Shown in pieces: positions 10,132 through 20,000 of a stretch of 64,000 bases of DNA. Position 1 is the stretch's first letter; the number at the start of each line of letters is the position of its first letter. Origin of the DNA: Branchipolynoe longqiensis. Taxonomy: Eukaryota; Annelida; Polychaeta; Phyllodocida; Polynoidae. The DNA lies in NCBI GenBank assembly GCA_030323885.1, contig CM059193.1, positions 90,473,825 to 90,537,824 of the forward strand, given 5' to 3'. A model generated the notes under the pieces. That model was not told the DNA's origin and ran no database searches. It was given only the letters and a program-made list of their open reading frames with translations. Made by a program: the position numbers and the translations under genes.

Positions 10132-10340
10132 CCATATATATATTTATATATATATATATATATACACAAACATATATACACAAAAGTACCCATACATAGA
10201 TAAATAAACGCATACATCCACATATTTATACATATAAGTATGTTCATATGTACACATATATACAAATAAATACATATATGTATGCATAGACATATGTGAT
10301 ATAACACGTATTTTGCAGTATACATACATGGAAGGTAATA
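10132..10340. repeat. AT-rich (TA/CATA)n low-complexity tract
   Basis: TA, CATA and ACATA iterations fill the interval. The Tyr/Ile-rich ORFs on the minus strand are artefacts of this composition. Confidence 0.8.
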
Positions 10341-10629
10341 TTACTTATTAGTATGAATATTATTATTATTATTATTATTATTGTAAGGCACAACACTGTA
10401 CCTGTACCTGTACTCTCAGCCCACCTCACCTCCACCGGATATTGACCAATGTCAGTCCCACCGGAGGATTTTTTCTATATGGATAGTGATAAACCCGTTA
10501 TCGCGTGTAATAATTCCTGTAGAGTCCTGCACCCCCTTGTCCAGGTGGGGGAGGGGACCCCCATCATACACCGCTCCACCTCCTGCTCGCGGCCTAGCCT
10601 CCAATCGCTCGGAGGAATCTCTTTTCTCC

Positions 10630-10664
<35 letters not shown>

Positions 10665-11325
10665 ACATATACATGTATATGCACAAAGGTATATAACTTC
10701 ATTCTCCTTTTGACTTGGTAATGCTCACTGTGTGTTTTTGCTTGCGTCTTCCTATTAATAACCCAGTCTTTAAAAAGACCAATGGCTCGCCATAACTACA
10801 AAGCCCAGGTCCGACGTAAGTCAGACCTTGGCTCTCTCATTACGGTGGCACTTGTCATTGTTACTGACATTGCATAGTTATGGAGTGCCGACCACCCTTA
10901 TATTACGTGTGCCGGCGTCGGGGACTGTGGACTACAGATCACTGCTGTCATTAGTCTGAGATTTATAGGAGGTTATCATCGTATTTACCAAAAGGCCCTT
11001 GTGAGGAGGGGGCGGAGGAGTGTGTGTGTGTGTGTGTGGTGGCGGGGGGGGGACATATACACAAAAAGATTACAATTGTGATAACTTCGGGCGACCATGT
11101 TATTGTCTTTGTGGTGAATACTGATGTAAATACCAGATGCAGTGGCGTGGCCTAATCATTATTACACACGATAAAGGGTTTATCATTATCCATATAGAAA
11201 ATATCCTCCGGTTCGACTGACATTGGTCAATATCCGCTGGAGGCGAGGTGGGCCTAGATTGGGCCACAGGCACAGTGTTGTGTCTTACAATAATAATAAT
11301 AATATTCATACTAATAAGTAATATC
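10341..11325. mobile_element. Element or repeat pair with 170-bp inverted arms
   Basis: The left arm (10341-10512) and right arm (11155-11325) are reverse complements with moderate divergence. The shared order is 'attacttattagtatgaat', (ATT)n, 'cacaacactgt', 'ggatattgaccaatgtcagt', 'accggagga', 'ctatatggata' and the GATAA hairpin. The 640-bp interior holds the inverted relative of the GATAA-hairpin repeat (10480-10625), a (TA)n run at 10632-10662 and unclassified sequence. No transposase ORF is present. It may be a non-autonomous TIR element or two inverted insertions. Confidence 0.6.
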
Positions 11326-11329
11326 CCCG

Positions 11330-11620
11330 TGCGGAAGGTTGCGAGTTTGAATCCCAGATGAATCAAAGCATGCCTTATACAATTTGATACTTGTCGCTAC
11401 CTAGCCTGGAACTCAGCGTTAATAGGATAGGGCAAGGACTGGTTTGCATATTCTCGGGATAATGTGCCATGTGGGATATCGGGTCATGGTGCCAGTGGTC
11501 TGGTCTCTCAGTGGGGCAGCCCTATAAAGTGACAATGGATGTGCACTGTGACAAGTCGGTAACCGTCCTGGTGTGACATTAGATGTTACTAGGATGTAAA
11601 ATAACAAACAGTAACAACTC
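11330..11620 (+). mobile_element. SINE-A, diverged copy
   Basis: The tRNA-like B-box region ('gcgagtttgaatccca') is followed by the SINE-A body: 'gatacttgtcgctacctagc', 'gttaataggatagggcaagg', 'ggggcagccctataaagt', 'acaagtcggtaacc' and the 3' part 'ctaggatgtaaaataac'. The A box is lost. Confidence 0.75.
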
Positions 11621-11829
11621 AGGTTAACCCGGGGAAATGTATATAAGGCAGGTGAAAAAAACAATCCTTCATTCTCTGTAATATTCACATTAAATAAAGA
11701 GGATAATCTTATTTTGCCGATATCATTGTAGTGCTTGTATTCTGAAATTAATTATTTTACTGCGGAATCACAATGGTCTGTTGTAATAATAAGTCTTCTT
11801 GGAATCAAAATACCATATATATATGAAAT
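11621..11829. other. Unclassified; closely spaced TATA-like and AATAAA motifs
   Basis: 'gtatataaggcag' near 11640 and 'attaaataaagagg' near 11690 lie about 55 bp apart, as in a short LTR or a compact promoter. No terminal repeats or coding sequence support either reading. Confidence 0.25.
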
Positions 11830-12310
11830 TGTGAAATATTGCGCCTAGAGTGGGATTCGAACCCACATCTCTTTGCATACCAAGCCAGTATGCTAATCAT
11901 TACACCACCTAGGCTCCCTGATATCACCACACTACCAACGCCTACCTTTCTATGCGGCTCCTTGCCTGAGAGGTCTGTGCAGGCGACTACACTCATCCCC
12001 CTGGAATTGTAAGTCTTTTAATGCTTACAATTACATACATACAGGCAATGCACTTACATACATACACAGGGTAGGTTCAACAACTATACAGCATGTAGCT
12101 TGTACAAGATATAGGTCACTGAAACCAGTCACATGGGGGTGATGAAAATGGGAACTAGTGTTCCTAGAGTGGGAATCAAACCCACATCTCTTGCATCATT
12201 CCTGGCCAGTGTGCTAACCATTACACCACCTAGGCTCCCTGATGTCACCACCATACACATGCCTACCTATATATGCGGCTGCTTTGTTGAGAGGTCAGCG
12301 CAGACTACTA
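11830..12310 (-). repeat. SINE-D tandem pair, inverted
   Basis: Two tRNA-like segments in reverse (about 11843-11918 and 12160-12240, each with 'accacctaggctccctgat' and 'gaacccacatctct' or 'aaacccacatctct') are separated by about 320 bp. Each is followed by the inverted 'gcggct...gagaggtc' unit start. The period matches 6142-6625. Confidence 0.75.
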
Positions 12311-12421
12311 CAGTATGATGTATATCTTATACCCGATACCAAAGCACTTGTATGTAGCACAACACCCCCTTTTTGTCTATCAGTGATAGTATCCCTCTGG
12401 CTTATTGTCTTTGAGTTATAC

Positions 12422-13134
12422 CCCTGTCACACTACGACGTAACGAGCCAACGTGAGCCTAACGTGATGATTTTTCGTCATTACGTTGCCGTACGTTATGA
12501 TGACGTCATAATGACGTTAGAGTGACGTTGAGCTACGTCATGTTACGTCGTATTACGTCGGCGCGCGTCGAGGTTTTGAACCTGTTCAAAACTTTCGACG
12601 TATCTCGACGTGAAGCCGTTACGTCGGGATGACGTGACAATGACGTTAGGTAGACGTTCCGCGATCGTTATAGCAGCGTAAATGACGTTAGAGTCACGTT
12701 ATGTCACATCAGACCGACGGCCCGGGTGGGAGCAACGTGTGGGCAGCGTTTTGCACGTTACGGTCACGTTACGGTCACGTTACGGTCACGTTACGGTCAC
12801 GTTACGGTCACGTTACGGTCACGGTTACGGTCACGTTACGGTCACGTTACGGTCACGTTACGGTCACGTTACGGTCACGTTACGGTGGCGTTACGGTCAC
12901 GTTACGTCCACGTCGCACCCGTTACGGCGACGTTACGCTCACGTTACACTAACGCCCGGTCACGTTACATACGGCAACGTTGTCACGTTACAGCTAAGGT
13001 CACGACGTACACCGACGTTACTTTCACATTACGCTCACGTCCACAAATTGCATATTACGCCCATAACGTCAACGTAATATAATTATTTTCACGTTCTGCC
13101 TACGCTGACGTAGTCACGTCGTAGTGTGACAGGG
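12422..13134. mobile_element. CGT-MITE copy 2, with an 11-bp array
   Basis: The ends are CCCTGTCACACTACGACGT and its reverse complement (TIR about 19 bp). The interior iterates ACGTTA, ACGTCA and CGACGT words. A palindromic segment at about 12567-12600 (GGTTTTGAAC / GTTCAAAAC) sits where copies 1, 3 and 4 have theirs. At 12756-12905 the word GGTCACGTTAC repeats about 14 times. ORFs such as the 131-aa one read the repeat as 'SRYGHVTVTLR' and are not genes. No clear target duplication is visible. Confidence 0.8.
12756..12905 (+). repeat. 11-bp tandem array inside CGT-MITE copy 2
   Basis: About 14 near-identical units of ACGTTACGGTC occur, with one unit altered to ACGGTTACGGTC and one to GGTGGCG. 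The word is one of those scattered through the rest of the element, so the array looks like a local expansion. Confidence 0.9.
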
Positions 13135-13312
13135 CCATAAAAGGCCACCTTATTATATCAGGTGTCTCTATATCAATGCCTTAGAAAGAGTGCATTTTTT
13201 TAGTTGTTTGTGTGATGACACAGGAAATCCTTCACCCACAAGGACAACCTGTGTAATGATAACTGAGTTTATCAGAACCTGGTTTGTTGGTTGAGTTGTT
13301 AAGTCCTGGCAA

Positions 13313-13615
13313 TATCTAAGGTCATATCAAGATGGGTACCGACTAGTGACAGAGCGCACTCATGGTCATTGTATAGTGCTGCCAAACTGGGAGACCAGGC
13401 TGCCAGCACCATGACCTGATAAAGTGATGTCCCACTCAGTCACATTATCCTCACACAGAGCCAGCCAATCATTGCCCTTTCCTAATAAGGCAGAGCGCCT
13501 GGCTAGGAAGCGACAAGCATCAAGCTTTATATCATTGGTTTGACTGGACCAGAGTTTGAATTGCACAATTTACCAAAACTGGAGATGGACACTCAACTCA
13601 TTTGGCCATCCAGTC
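13313..13615 (-). mobile_element. SINE-A, full-length copy (inverted)
   Basis: Reverse order from the 3' end: 'atctaaggtcatatcaagat', 'gggtaccgactagtgac', 'actgggagaccagg', 'cattatcctca', 'catcaag...' and the tRNA-like head near 13560-13612 (inverted 'ttggccatcc'). The 66-aa ORF inside it is an artefact of the SINE. Confidence 0.8.
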
Positions 13616-13625
13616 TGGTCTTTAT

Positions 13626-14035
13626 CTAGATAAAAGATTCACCCGGTACTTGTAGTACACGGGTGAAGGACAACGTAGTTTAAATACGGGCGAAAATAGG
13701 TTTAGTATGGAACCTGAACTAGAAACTGTGGCTCCAGTATCAAATGGCTACTTATATCGGGACAGATTTGGTGAAATGGGAGAGAATGGAAAAAGACAAG
13801 ATGCCAGCCGCAGAATGCTGTCGATTTCACTTTTAAATCTTATTAAATTAGATATTATATTATATTTTTCAACTCAAAGATAGCGGGCTATCAATAAAAC
13901 ATATGTAAAGAATAAATGTTGCTTCTTAGATGGTGAAATTAGGCTCTCATTTCTTTAACCCGCTTTTTCAACCGTTTTTATATAGGGTTGGTATTCACCT
14001 GTGTACTGCAAGTACTGGGTGAATGCTTTATCTAG
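13626..14035. mobile_element. MITE with palindromic TIRs
   Basis: The left end reads CTAGATAAAAG, ATTCACCCGGTACTTG and then TAGTACACGGGTGAA; the right end is the reverse complement with few changes, giving about 42-bp TIRs. Each TIR is itself an imperfect palindrome (TTCACCC...GGGTGAA). The interior of about 330 bp is AT-rich and has no ORF. The superfamily is not identified. Confidence 0.65.
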
Positions 14036-15063
14036 TCTTCCATCTTAGTGCAGTGTGAGTGCTTTCTCGCACCTTTCCTATATATATATCGGTATATATA
14101 TGCATAATATAATACATTATATGAATATAAACAAGAACACTACCACCATCAGTTACCTCAGTTCTAAATAACCATCTCCTAACTTACCTACTGTGCGCTG
14201 CTCAAGGGTTTAGTTCCATTCGTAACCAGAGCTGCGCCACCTGTGAGTGGTCACTATCAGCGCAGACTGTCAGATTTCAAACTTCCTTAATAGCTCAAAT
14301 GTGCCTCTTTTTTTTTTCTTTTTTCTTTTATTGACGAGGTATTTACTCTGCCCATAACGTATAAGCTCCTGTCAGGGTGCTTGTTTTCAACGCTGGACAG
14401 CTGTGGTGCTGTCTTGATCTGTTCCTTCGCCCAGGAGTGTTTACCTGTGTCTGCTCGGGTCAGCCTTCTGCAATTTTGGTCGTTAGTAATAGCCTATGTT
14501 AGTTTTTTTCAAATTTTCCAGTTTTGTTTGTCTAGTCTGAGTAATGATACCTTAGCCTACTATGTACATCTACTTGGGTGACATGCAGGCTTGTGGGAGA
14601 GGATCCCGTTCCATTCAGATTTTTGTTATTTGTTACAGCATCCTTTCACCTAAACCCTGTCCTTAGATAGTGCACTCGTGTGCTAGAACACACTCGGACC
14701 CTTTAGGACTGCAGCCAGGTGTGATGGCTGTGTTGCTTCCCTAGTCATTTTGTATTTCAGGGTGGATCAGTTGCAGGACCGTGGCCTGTCCACTTCTGTG
14801 TTGGTTTGTGCCATTACACATACCCAGGTGGACTGCGCCATGTGGTGATAGCTTTCCTGATTTCCTTAATACTTAGGAGAGCTAATTTCCCTATTTTTTC
14901 TGTTTAGTGCCTACCACTTTTCCTGGCCTGTCTTTTGCTTTCTGTGCCAGTACACAGCAAGCATTCACAGCGCTCAGGGGCAGGTGCGGTTTTGTTGTGT
15001 TAGTAAGTAATTGTTTTCTTTAGGAATTTTTTGTAGTGGTCAGCCTCTGACTGCCATGCGGAG
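14036..15063. other. Unclassified; one short dispersed repeat
   Basis: No gene is recognised. At 14300-14400 a poly-T stretch, 'ttattgacgaggtattta', 'ctgcccata' and 'gcttgttttcaacgctgg' recur at 34583-34690, marking a dispersed repeat. The rest looks unique and T-rich. The 66-aa ORF at 14381 has no recognised domain. Confidence 0.35.
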
Positions 15064-15394
15064 CGGGACGTAGCTCAGGCGGTAGAGTGTCCACTCACCT
15101 GTGATGATGTGAGTCATCCTATCGATCCTGCTCAGTGGACACATTTGCAGTTTGAGCTATTTGTCATTCCAACCAGTGGTCCACAACTGGTTCATCAAGT
15201 AGCTTGGCGGGTATGTGCTGTCCTGTCTGTGGGAAAATGCATATAAAAGACCCCTTGCTGCTATCTGAAAGATTAGCCTATGTGGACGCGGTGGGTTTCC
15301 TCCAAAGAAATACATCAGAATGACCATATGTCTGACGTCAAATAGCTGATGATAAAAATCAATACGCTCTAGAGGCATCGTTAAATATAATAGG
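15064..15394 (+). mobile_element. SINE-C, full-length copy
   Basis: The tRNA-like head contains the A box 'acgtagctcaggcggtagag' and B-box-like 'atcgatcctgctc'. The body follows: 'ttccaaccagtggtcc', 'gtgctgtcctgtctgtggga', 'gcatataaaagaccccttgc', 'gggtttcctcc', 'gctgatgataaaaatcaat' and the tail 'gcatcgttaaatat'. It is joined directly to an inverted SINE-B at 15395. Confidence 0.85.
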
Positions 15395-15588
15395 GATTTT
15401 TAGCCTCGCACACCACATGGACATGGTATGAGAGCAACTGGGCTTTGATGTGGGTGTTAGTTATACAAAGCAGTGGAAATCCAAATTGGTTGAGGTGATG
15501 GCAGGGGGAATCGAACCACTGACCTTCAGATTAGGAATCTATATTAGCTGAAACAGAAACACACTAACCAATCCACCACAGAGAATAC
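15395..15588 (-). mobile_element. SINE-B, inverted fragment
   Basis: It reads 'gggatttttagcctc', 'cacaccacatggacatgg', 'gtggaaatccaaattgg', 'gaatcgaaccactgacct' and 'tccaccacagagaat'. This is SINE-B in reverse, missing its 3' third. It lies between SINE-C and an inverted SINE-A head, forming a three-SINE cluster. Confidence 0.75.
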
Positions 15589-15589
15589 T

Positions 15590-15725
15590 TATCCTTTTAA
15601 TGCCGACCGCCTGGCTAGAAAGCGATAAGTATCAATTGTGTTAGTAATTTGAGTCAACCGTGATTTGAACTCCCGATCTCCCGCATGGGAGGCCTGCGCT
15701 CTACCGATTCGGTCATGGCGCCCTG
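15590..15725 (-). mobile_element. SINE-A, inverted 5' half
   Basis: It reads 'ccttttaatgccgaccgcc', 'gctagaaagcgataagtat' and the inverted tRNA-like head 'ctctaccgattcggtcatgg'. The 3' half of the SINE is missing. Confidence 0.75.
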
Positions 15726-15768
15726 TAGGACGCTGGTTGAGACTGGTTGGGGGGGGGGGGAGACTGAT

Positions 15769-16079
15769 ATCCCAGTCACACTACCACCTGCAACCGCTTG
15801 CGTCTCTGCTTTGCCACCACAAAAAAAGGAGTTTGTCGCCATAAGCTCACAAGTGGTCGCAAAGTGGTCGCAAATGGTCGCAAGTGGTCACTGATCTCTT
15901 TGCGGCCATTTGGGTTCCAATGACATTGCAGCTACTGCACGAAAAAATCTACTTGCAACCAAAATGGTCACCCGGAGGTCGACAACCAGTGTGATGGTCG
16001 CGATGAGGTCAGCGGTGACTGTTGTTTCTTTGGTCCAAAGTGGTTGCAAGTGGTCGCAAGCCGTAGTTTGACTGGGGCT
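15769..16079. mobile_element. MITE with iterated GTGGTCGCAA words
   Basis: The left end is CCCAGTCACACTACCACCTG and the right end, reversed, reads CCCCAGTCAAACTACGGCTT. The first bases resemble the CGT-MITE termini. The 310-bp interior iterates 'gtggtcgcaa' and 'gcaaccaaaatggtc' on both strands. No ORF of interest. Confidence 0.65.
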
Positions 16080-16215
16080 TTAGGGTGGAGAGTAGTGACA
16101 GCAGCAGGATTTGAAAGCAGTTAATATACACTTAACTCCGCCCGAGTAGATCACGTGATCCCCTCGATCACGCAGCGTCAATTCAATTTCACAAAGTGTG
16201 TAATAACAAGGTTCA

Positions 16216-16540
16216 TATTCGGGTGACCAGACGTAATGACTTAATTGGTAGAGTGCAAGATTCCCGTGTGGAATGTCGGACGATTCAAACAAATGACTTA
16301 TAAAATTGATACTTGTCACCACCTAGCTTGGCGTTTGGTGTTAATAGGATAGGACAATGACTGCTTAGCTCAGTGTCAGGATAATGTGACTGACCAGGAT
16401 ATCAGGTGTTATGGTGCCAGTGACCAGTTCTCCCAGTGGGGCAGCACTATAAAGCAACCATAGATGTGTACTGTCACAAGTCGGTACCCTTCCTGACATG
16501 ACCTCATATTGTCCTAGGACGTAAGACAACAACAAACAAA
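16216..16540 (+). mobile_element. SINE-A, full-length copy
   Basis: The head is 'cttaattggtagagtgcaag', with the B box near 'gacgattcaaac'. The body has 'gacttataaaattgatac', 'gttaataggatagg', 'gtcaggataatgtgac', 'ggggcagcactataaagc', 'cacaagtcggtaccc' and the tail 'gacgtaagacaac', ending in (CAAA)n. Confidence 0.8.
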
Positions 16541-16723
16541 CATATGTGGCTATAGCCCTAGCTGTTTGCGGAGAAGAAATTAGCTACAGCTTGAATCTTT
16601 TTTGTTTGGGGACGACAGATAAATTCTTCGAACGAAGAGTGCTGAAGGCCCAACCTACTAGTCGGAGGGGGGGGGGTCTACCAGTACGCCACCTAGGAAA
16701 TAGTTTAATCTAGAGGCTCTTAA
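16541..16723. other. Unclassified spacer
   Basis: Only a G run near 16665-16676 stands out. No gene or family is recognised. Confidence 0.4.
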
Positions 16724-16975
16724 ATGCCATTTCCAGCCACTTCAAGGAGGTCAAATACCAGGTTGTTTTTGTGTGTGTTTTTGTGTGTGTTGTGTTGTGT
16801 TCTTTTTAATGTTTTTGTTTTCATTCTTTGTTGGTTTGTTTGTAGTTTCTGGGTTGTTTTGTTGTTGTTCGCTTATTTGTTGTTGTTTGTTTGGCTTTGT
16901 TTGTTGTTTTTTGTGGTTTTTTTCTCTTCTGTATGTTTTATTGTGGGTTTTGTTTGGGTTTGTCACCTATCTCCA
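16724..16975. repeat. T/G-rich low-complexity tract
   Basis: The plus strand is almost only T and G ('gtttttgtgtgtg', 'ttgttgttgtttg'). The 127- and 156-aa ORFs are Phe/Val/Cys-rich translations of this tract and continue into the adjacent SINE, so they are rejected as genes. Confidence 0.8.
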
Positions 16976-16989
16976 CATCCCCTCCCAGA

Positions 16990-17320
16990 AGCTAGCTACG
17001 GCCTTGACGGGAGGTACACCTGTGAAGGTGTTGGTCATTCTATCGATCCTGCTCAGTGGACACATTTGCAGTTTGGGCTATTTTCCATTCCAACCAGTGC
17101 TCCATGACTGGTTCATCAAAGGCTGTGGGATGTGCTGTCCTGTCTGTGGGAAAGTGCATATAAAAGACCCCTTGCTGCTTATCGGAAAGAGTAGCCTATG
17201 TGGCAGCAGTGGGTTTCCTCCAAAAATAAATATGTCAGAATGATCATATATTTGACGTCCAATAGCCGATGATAAAAATCAACAAGCTCTAGAGACGTAG
17301 TTAAATAAAACAAACGTCTT
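16990..17320 (+). mobile_element. SINE-C, diverged copy
   Basis: The head is worn ('agctagctacggcc'), but the body is clear: 'ctatcgatcctgctcagtgg', 'gtgctgtcctgtctgtggga', 'gcatataaaagaccccttgc', 'gggtttcctccaaaa', 'tccaatagccgatgataaaa' and 'acgtagttaaataaaac'. Confidence 0.8.
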
Positions 17321-17500
17321 CAGCCTTGGTGGGAAAGTATTCAATGGAGGGGATGAGAGGGTCGGGTGAATCGAGTTGTGTTCAGCGGCAATAGGATTGT
17401 TAACTAATTATTGTGGCATTTAGGGAATGGGTCGGTTCGGGTAGAGGAGGGTTTGAATGGACCGCCTCTTGTTAATTAAGTTGTTTGTGTTGTTGTAGCA
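17321..17500. other. Unclassified spacer
   Basis: No recognised element lies between the SINE-C tail and the G-rich array. The minus-strand ORF entering from the right is low-complexity. Confidence 0.35.
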
Positions 17501-18420
17501 GGGAAAACCTGCGAGGGATGGTGTGGGTGTGGGTGTGTGGGAGGGCGGGGGTGGTGGGGTGGGAGGGGGAGGTGGAGGGGGGGGGTGAAGGGTGCGGGAA
17601 CATGGGGAGAGTGGGGGAAGTTGGAGGAGGTGGGAGGAAGCAGATTGAGGGCGGGGTGGGCGGGGCTGGGCGGGCTGGGCGGGCTGGGCGGGGCTGGGCG
17701 GGGCTGGGCGGGGCTGTCGGGCTGGGCGGGGCGGGGCGGGGCTGGGGGGCATGGGCGGGGCTGGCGAGGCTGTGGCGGCTGGGCGGGGGCGGGGATGGCG
17801 GGGCGGGGCGCGGAGAATGGGGTTGAGTGAATGATGTGAGGAGCGCGGGGCGGGGTAAGGGGGCGGGGAGGAGCTAAGTGGGGCGGGGCGGGGCCGGGCC
17901 AGGCTGGACAGGGCTGGGCGAGCCTGGGCCGGGCTGAGTGGGGCTCGATGAGGCTGGCCTAGGACTGGGAATTGCTGGTCGGGGCTGGGCGAGGAAGGGG
18001 TGTGGCTGGGCGAGGACAGGGTGGGGCTGGGTGGGACTGGGTGAGGGCGGCGGGGGGCGTGGTAGTACGGGTAGGGTTGGGTGGGGCTGGGCGGCGCTGG
18101 ACGGGGCTTGGCGGGGCTGGGCGGGGCTGGGTGGGGCCGGGCGAGGAGAGATTGGATGCGGAGTGGGGTGACGCTGAGCGGGGCGGAGCAGTGCGGAGTG
18201 GGGTGGCGCGGGATGGGGCATGATGTAGTGGCGGGATGGGGAGGGGCAAGTCGGAGCGGTGTGGATCTGGCTGAGGTAGGGCGGGGCAGGACGGGGCGGT
18301 GCGGGGCGTGCGGGGCGTGCGGGGCGGGGCAGGGCGGAGCGGGGCGGGGCGGGGCTGGGCGCGGCACGGCGGGGACGGGCGGGGCTGAGGAAGAACTGAG
18401 GCAGAACCGAGACAGGCACG
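17501..18420. repeat. G-rich minisatellite ((GGGGCTGGGC)n-type)
   Basis: The core word 'ggggctgggcg' and variants (GGGCGGGGCT, GGGTGGGGCT) recur irregularly for 0.9 kb on the plus strand, with runs of three to six G at short spacing, so G-quadruplexes are possible. ORFs of up to 315 aa on the minus strand are Pro/Ala/Arg/Ser low-complexity. The same DNA is open in other frames on both strands, as expected for a tract without stops. Confidence 0.85.
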
Positions 18421-18860
18421 ACTGGGCTTTTCCTGAGAGCTATGCATCCGCAGGCCGAGCCGGCCCCGGGCGCAGGGCTGGACGGGGCCGCGGCAGAGCC
18501 GGGACTCGGCCGGGCGGCCCTGGGACGGGAGCTAGTCGGGGCCTGTGTCTGGCTGGACTCGGCCGGGCGCCGGACGGCCCTGATCTACAGGTGGCTGAAC
18601 GTAGCCGGGCGCCGGGCGCCGGGCGCCGGTCTCCCGGACTCCTAGGCCGGGGAGCCGCCCCTACCGGCTCCACCTCGGAGGCCGGGCGCTGACACCTACT
18701 TCTGGGCTACAGCGTTGTTTATCATCGAGACCCTGACATAAGTCGCCCCCTATCGGCCTATAAAGGCATCTTGCCCCATAAGAGCCAGATCGTTACGGCG
18801 CTCGGTTCAGGCAGCATTATTCCGCGGCATAAATAATTAGTGATCGTCGGTAATGAATCA
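18421..18860 (+). promoter_or_regulatory. CpG-rich island with a TATA-like element
   Basis: After the G array the sequence becomes balanced G+C with many CpG ('gccgggcgccggg', 'ggccgcggcagagccgg'). It is followed by AT/GC-mixed DNA with 'ggcctataaaggcatc' near 18756. This would suit an unmethylated promoter, but no first exon or downstream ORF is recognised. The short ORFs at 18440-18690 are Arg/Gly/Ala-rich and unconvincing. It could equally be the GC-rich end of an unknown mobile element. Confidence 0.3.
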
Positions 18861-19074
18861 TACGCAGCCACCGCAGCCTCGGCACCGGAAGTAGTCGGGT
18901 AGGAAGGGGGTGTGTCACTAGGGCATCAATCGGGAACATTCACCAACAAATCAATGACGATTAGACTTTATAGACCTAGGCAGTGTTAGCAATCAGCGCG
19001 CGGTTATGGTTATATGTGGGTGTAATTCAATACACTTAGTTTGAAGGGGTGCTTAGTGTCATGGGGGGCATAAT

Positions 19075-19540
19075 GGATTAATCAACTCGGGTCACCCGAA
19101 CCACTTTTTGGCGCATGTGCACATCCTACAGACTCGGGTCGAATAATCTAATACGCTTCTCCCCGCTCGGGTGGAATTTTTTTTTTTTTTTTTAATAACC
19201 GATAAAACTACAGCAAAATAGGATTTAAAGTATTTTATGATGGCCTAGTTTAGCTATATTTCCATTTCATTAATCTAAGTTATTCTTTAAAAAAACATGT
19301 ATGACGGGTACTGGTAGCTGTTATCCTGCAGGACGGTACCAGTGCAAATGTGACGTCATCGCTCGTAGCCAACCCCAGCTACGAGGTGGGTTACTTGGGT
19401 CGGATCGCTTTGCACACAGCACATGTATTTGTTGACTCTACTTGCAGTGTTCGATTTGAAATTTTGATGACTCGGGTGACCCGAGTCGCCCGGCTTGTGT
19501 TAATCGATTACGGCCGAAGGGTCGGGCATCTAATGGTAGT
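19075..19540. repeat. Region bounded by ACTCGGGTCACCCGA palindromes
   Basis: 'actcgggtcacccga' occurs at 19085-19099 and the 19-bp perfect palindrome GACTCGGGTGACCCGAGTC at 19469-19487. 'actcgggtcg' and 'gctcgggtgg' lie between. This may be a MITE with palindromic ends, but the outer limits are not clear. 'tgacgtcatcg' near 19351 is a CRE-like word. Confidence 0.35.
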
Positions 19541-19599
19541 GCTAGTAGGTTTAAGATTCTATTCATAGATTTATCGTAGATTTCAGGGAGGTGGTGATT

Positions 19600-20000
19600 G
19601 GAATAAATGTGTGTGTGGTGGTCGGGGGTGGGGGGTGGGGGGGGCTTGTGATGTAGCATGGCATGTGTTTGTGGTGAGGCAGAATGGTGTGTGTGAGGGT
19701 GGGTGTGGGTGGGAGGGAGTGTGTGGGTGGGTGGGTGTGTGGATATGGATGTGGGTGTCTAGGTGTTCATGTGAGTGGATGGGTGTTATAGTTATGGGGG
19801 CGTGTGTGGGGGGGGGTGGTATTGGCGTGGGTGAAATGTGGGTGTGCGTATGTGGGGCTGGCGGTGGGTGTACTTCTCGTGGGTGGGTGTACTTGGGGCT
19901 AGGGGTGTGTGTAGCTATGGGTGTGTATGCCATGTGCATGTAGGTGAAGATGGACGTGAATGGCATGTGGGTGACTGCGGGGGTGTGGGTAGGGGTGGTA
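19600..20000. repeat. G/T-rich minisatellite (GTGTGGGTGG-type)
   Basis: Irregular iterations of 'gtgtgggtgggt' and 'gtgggggg' fill the interval. The His/Thr/Pro-rich minus-strand ORF and the Gly/Val-rich plus-strand ORF are artefacts. Confidence 0.8.

Noticed and set aside
16724..17243. 127-aa and 156-aa Phe/Val/Cys-rich ORFs resembling membrane proteins
   Set aside because: They translate a T/G low-complexity tract and then a SINE-C copy.
17420..18419. 315-aa and 181-aa Pro/Ala/Arg ORFs
   Set aside because: Low-complexity readings of a G-rich array; the DNA is open in several frames on both strands.
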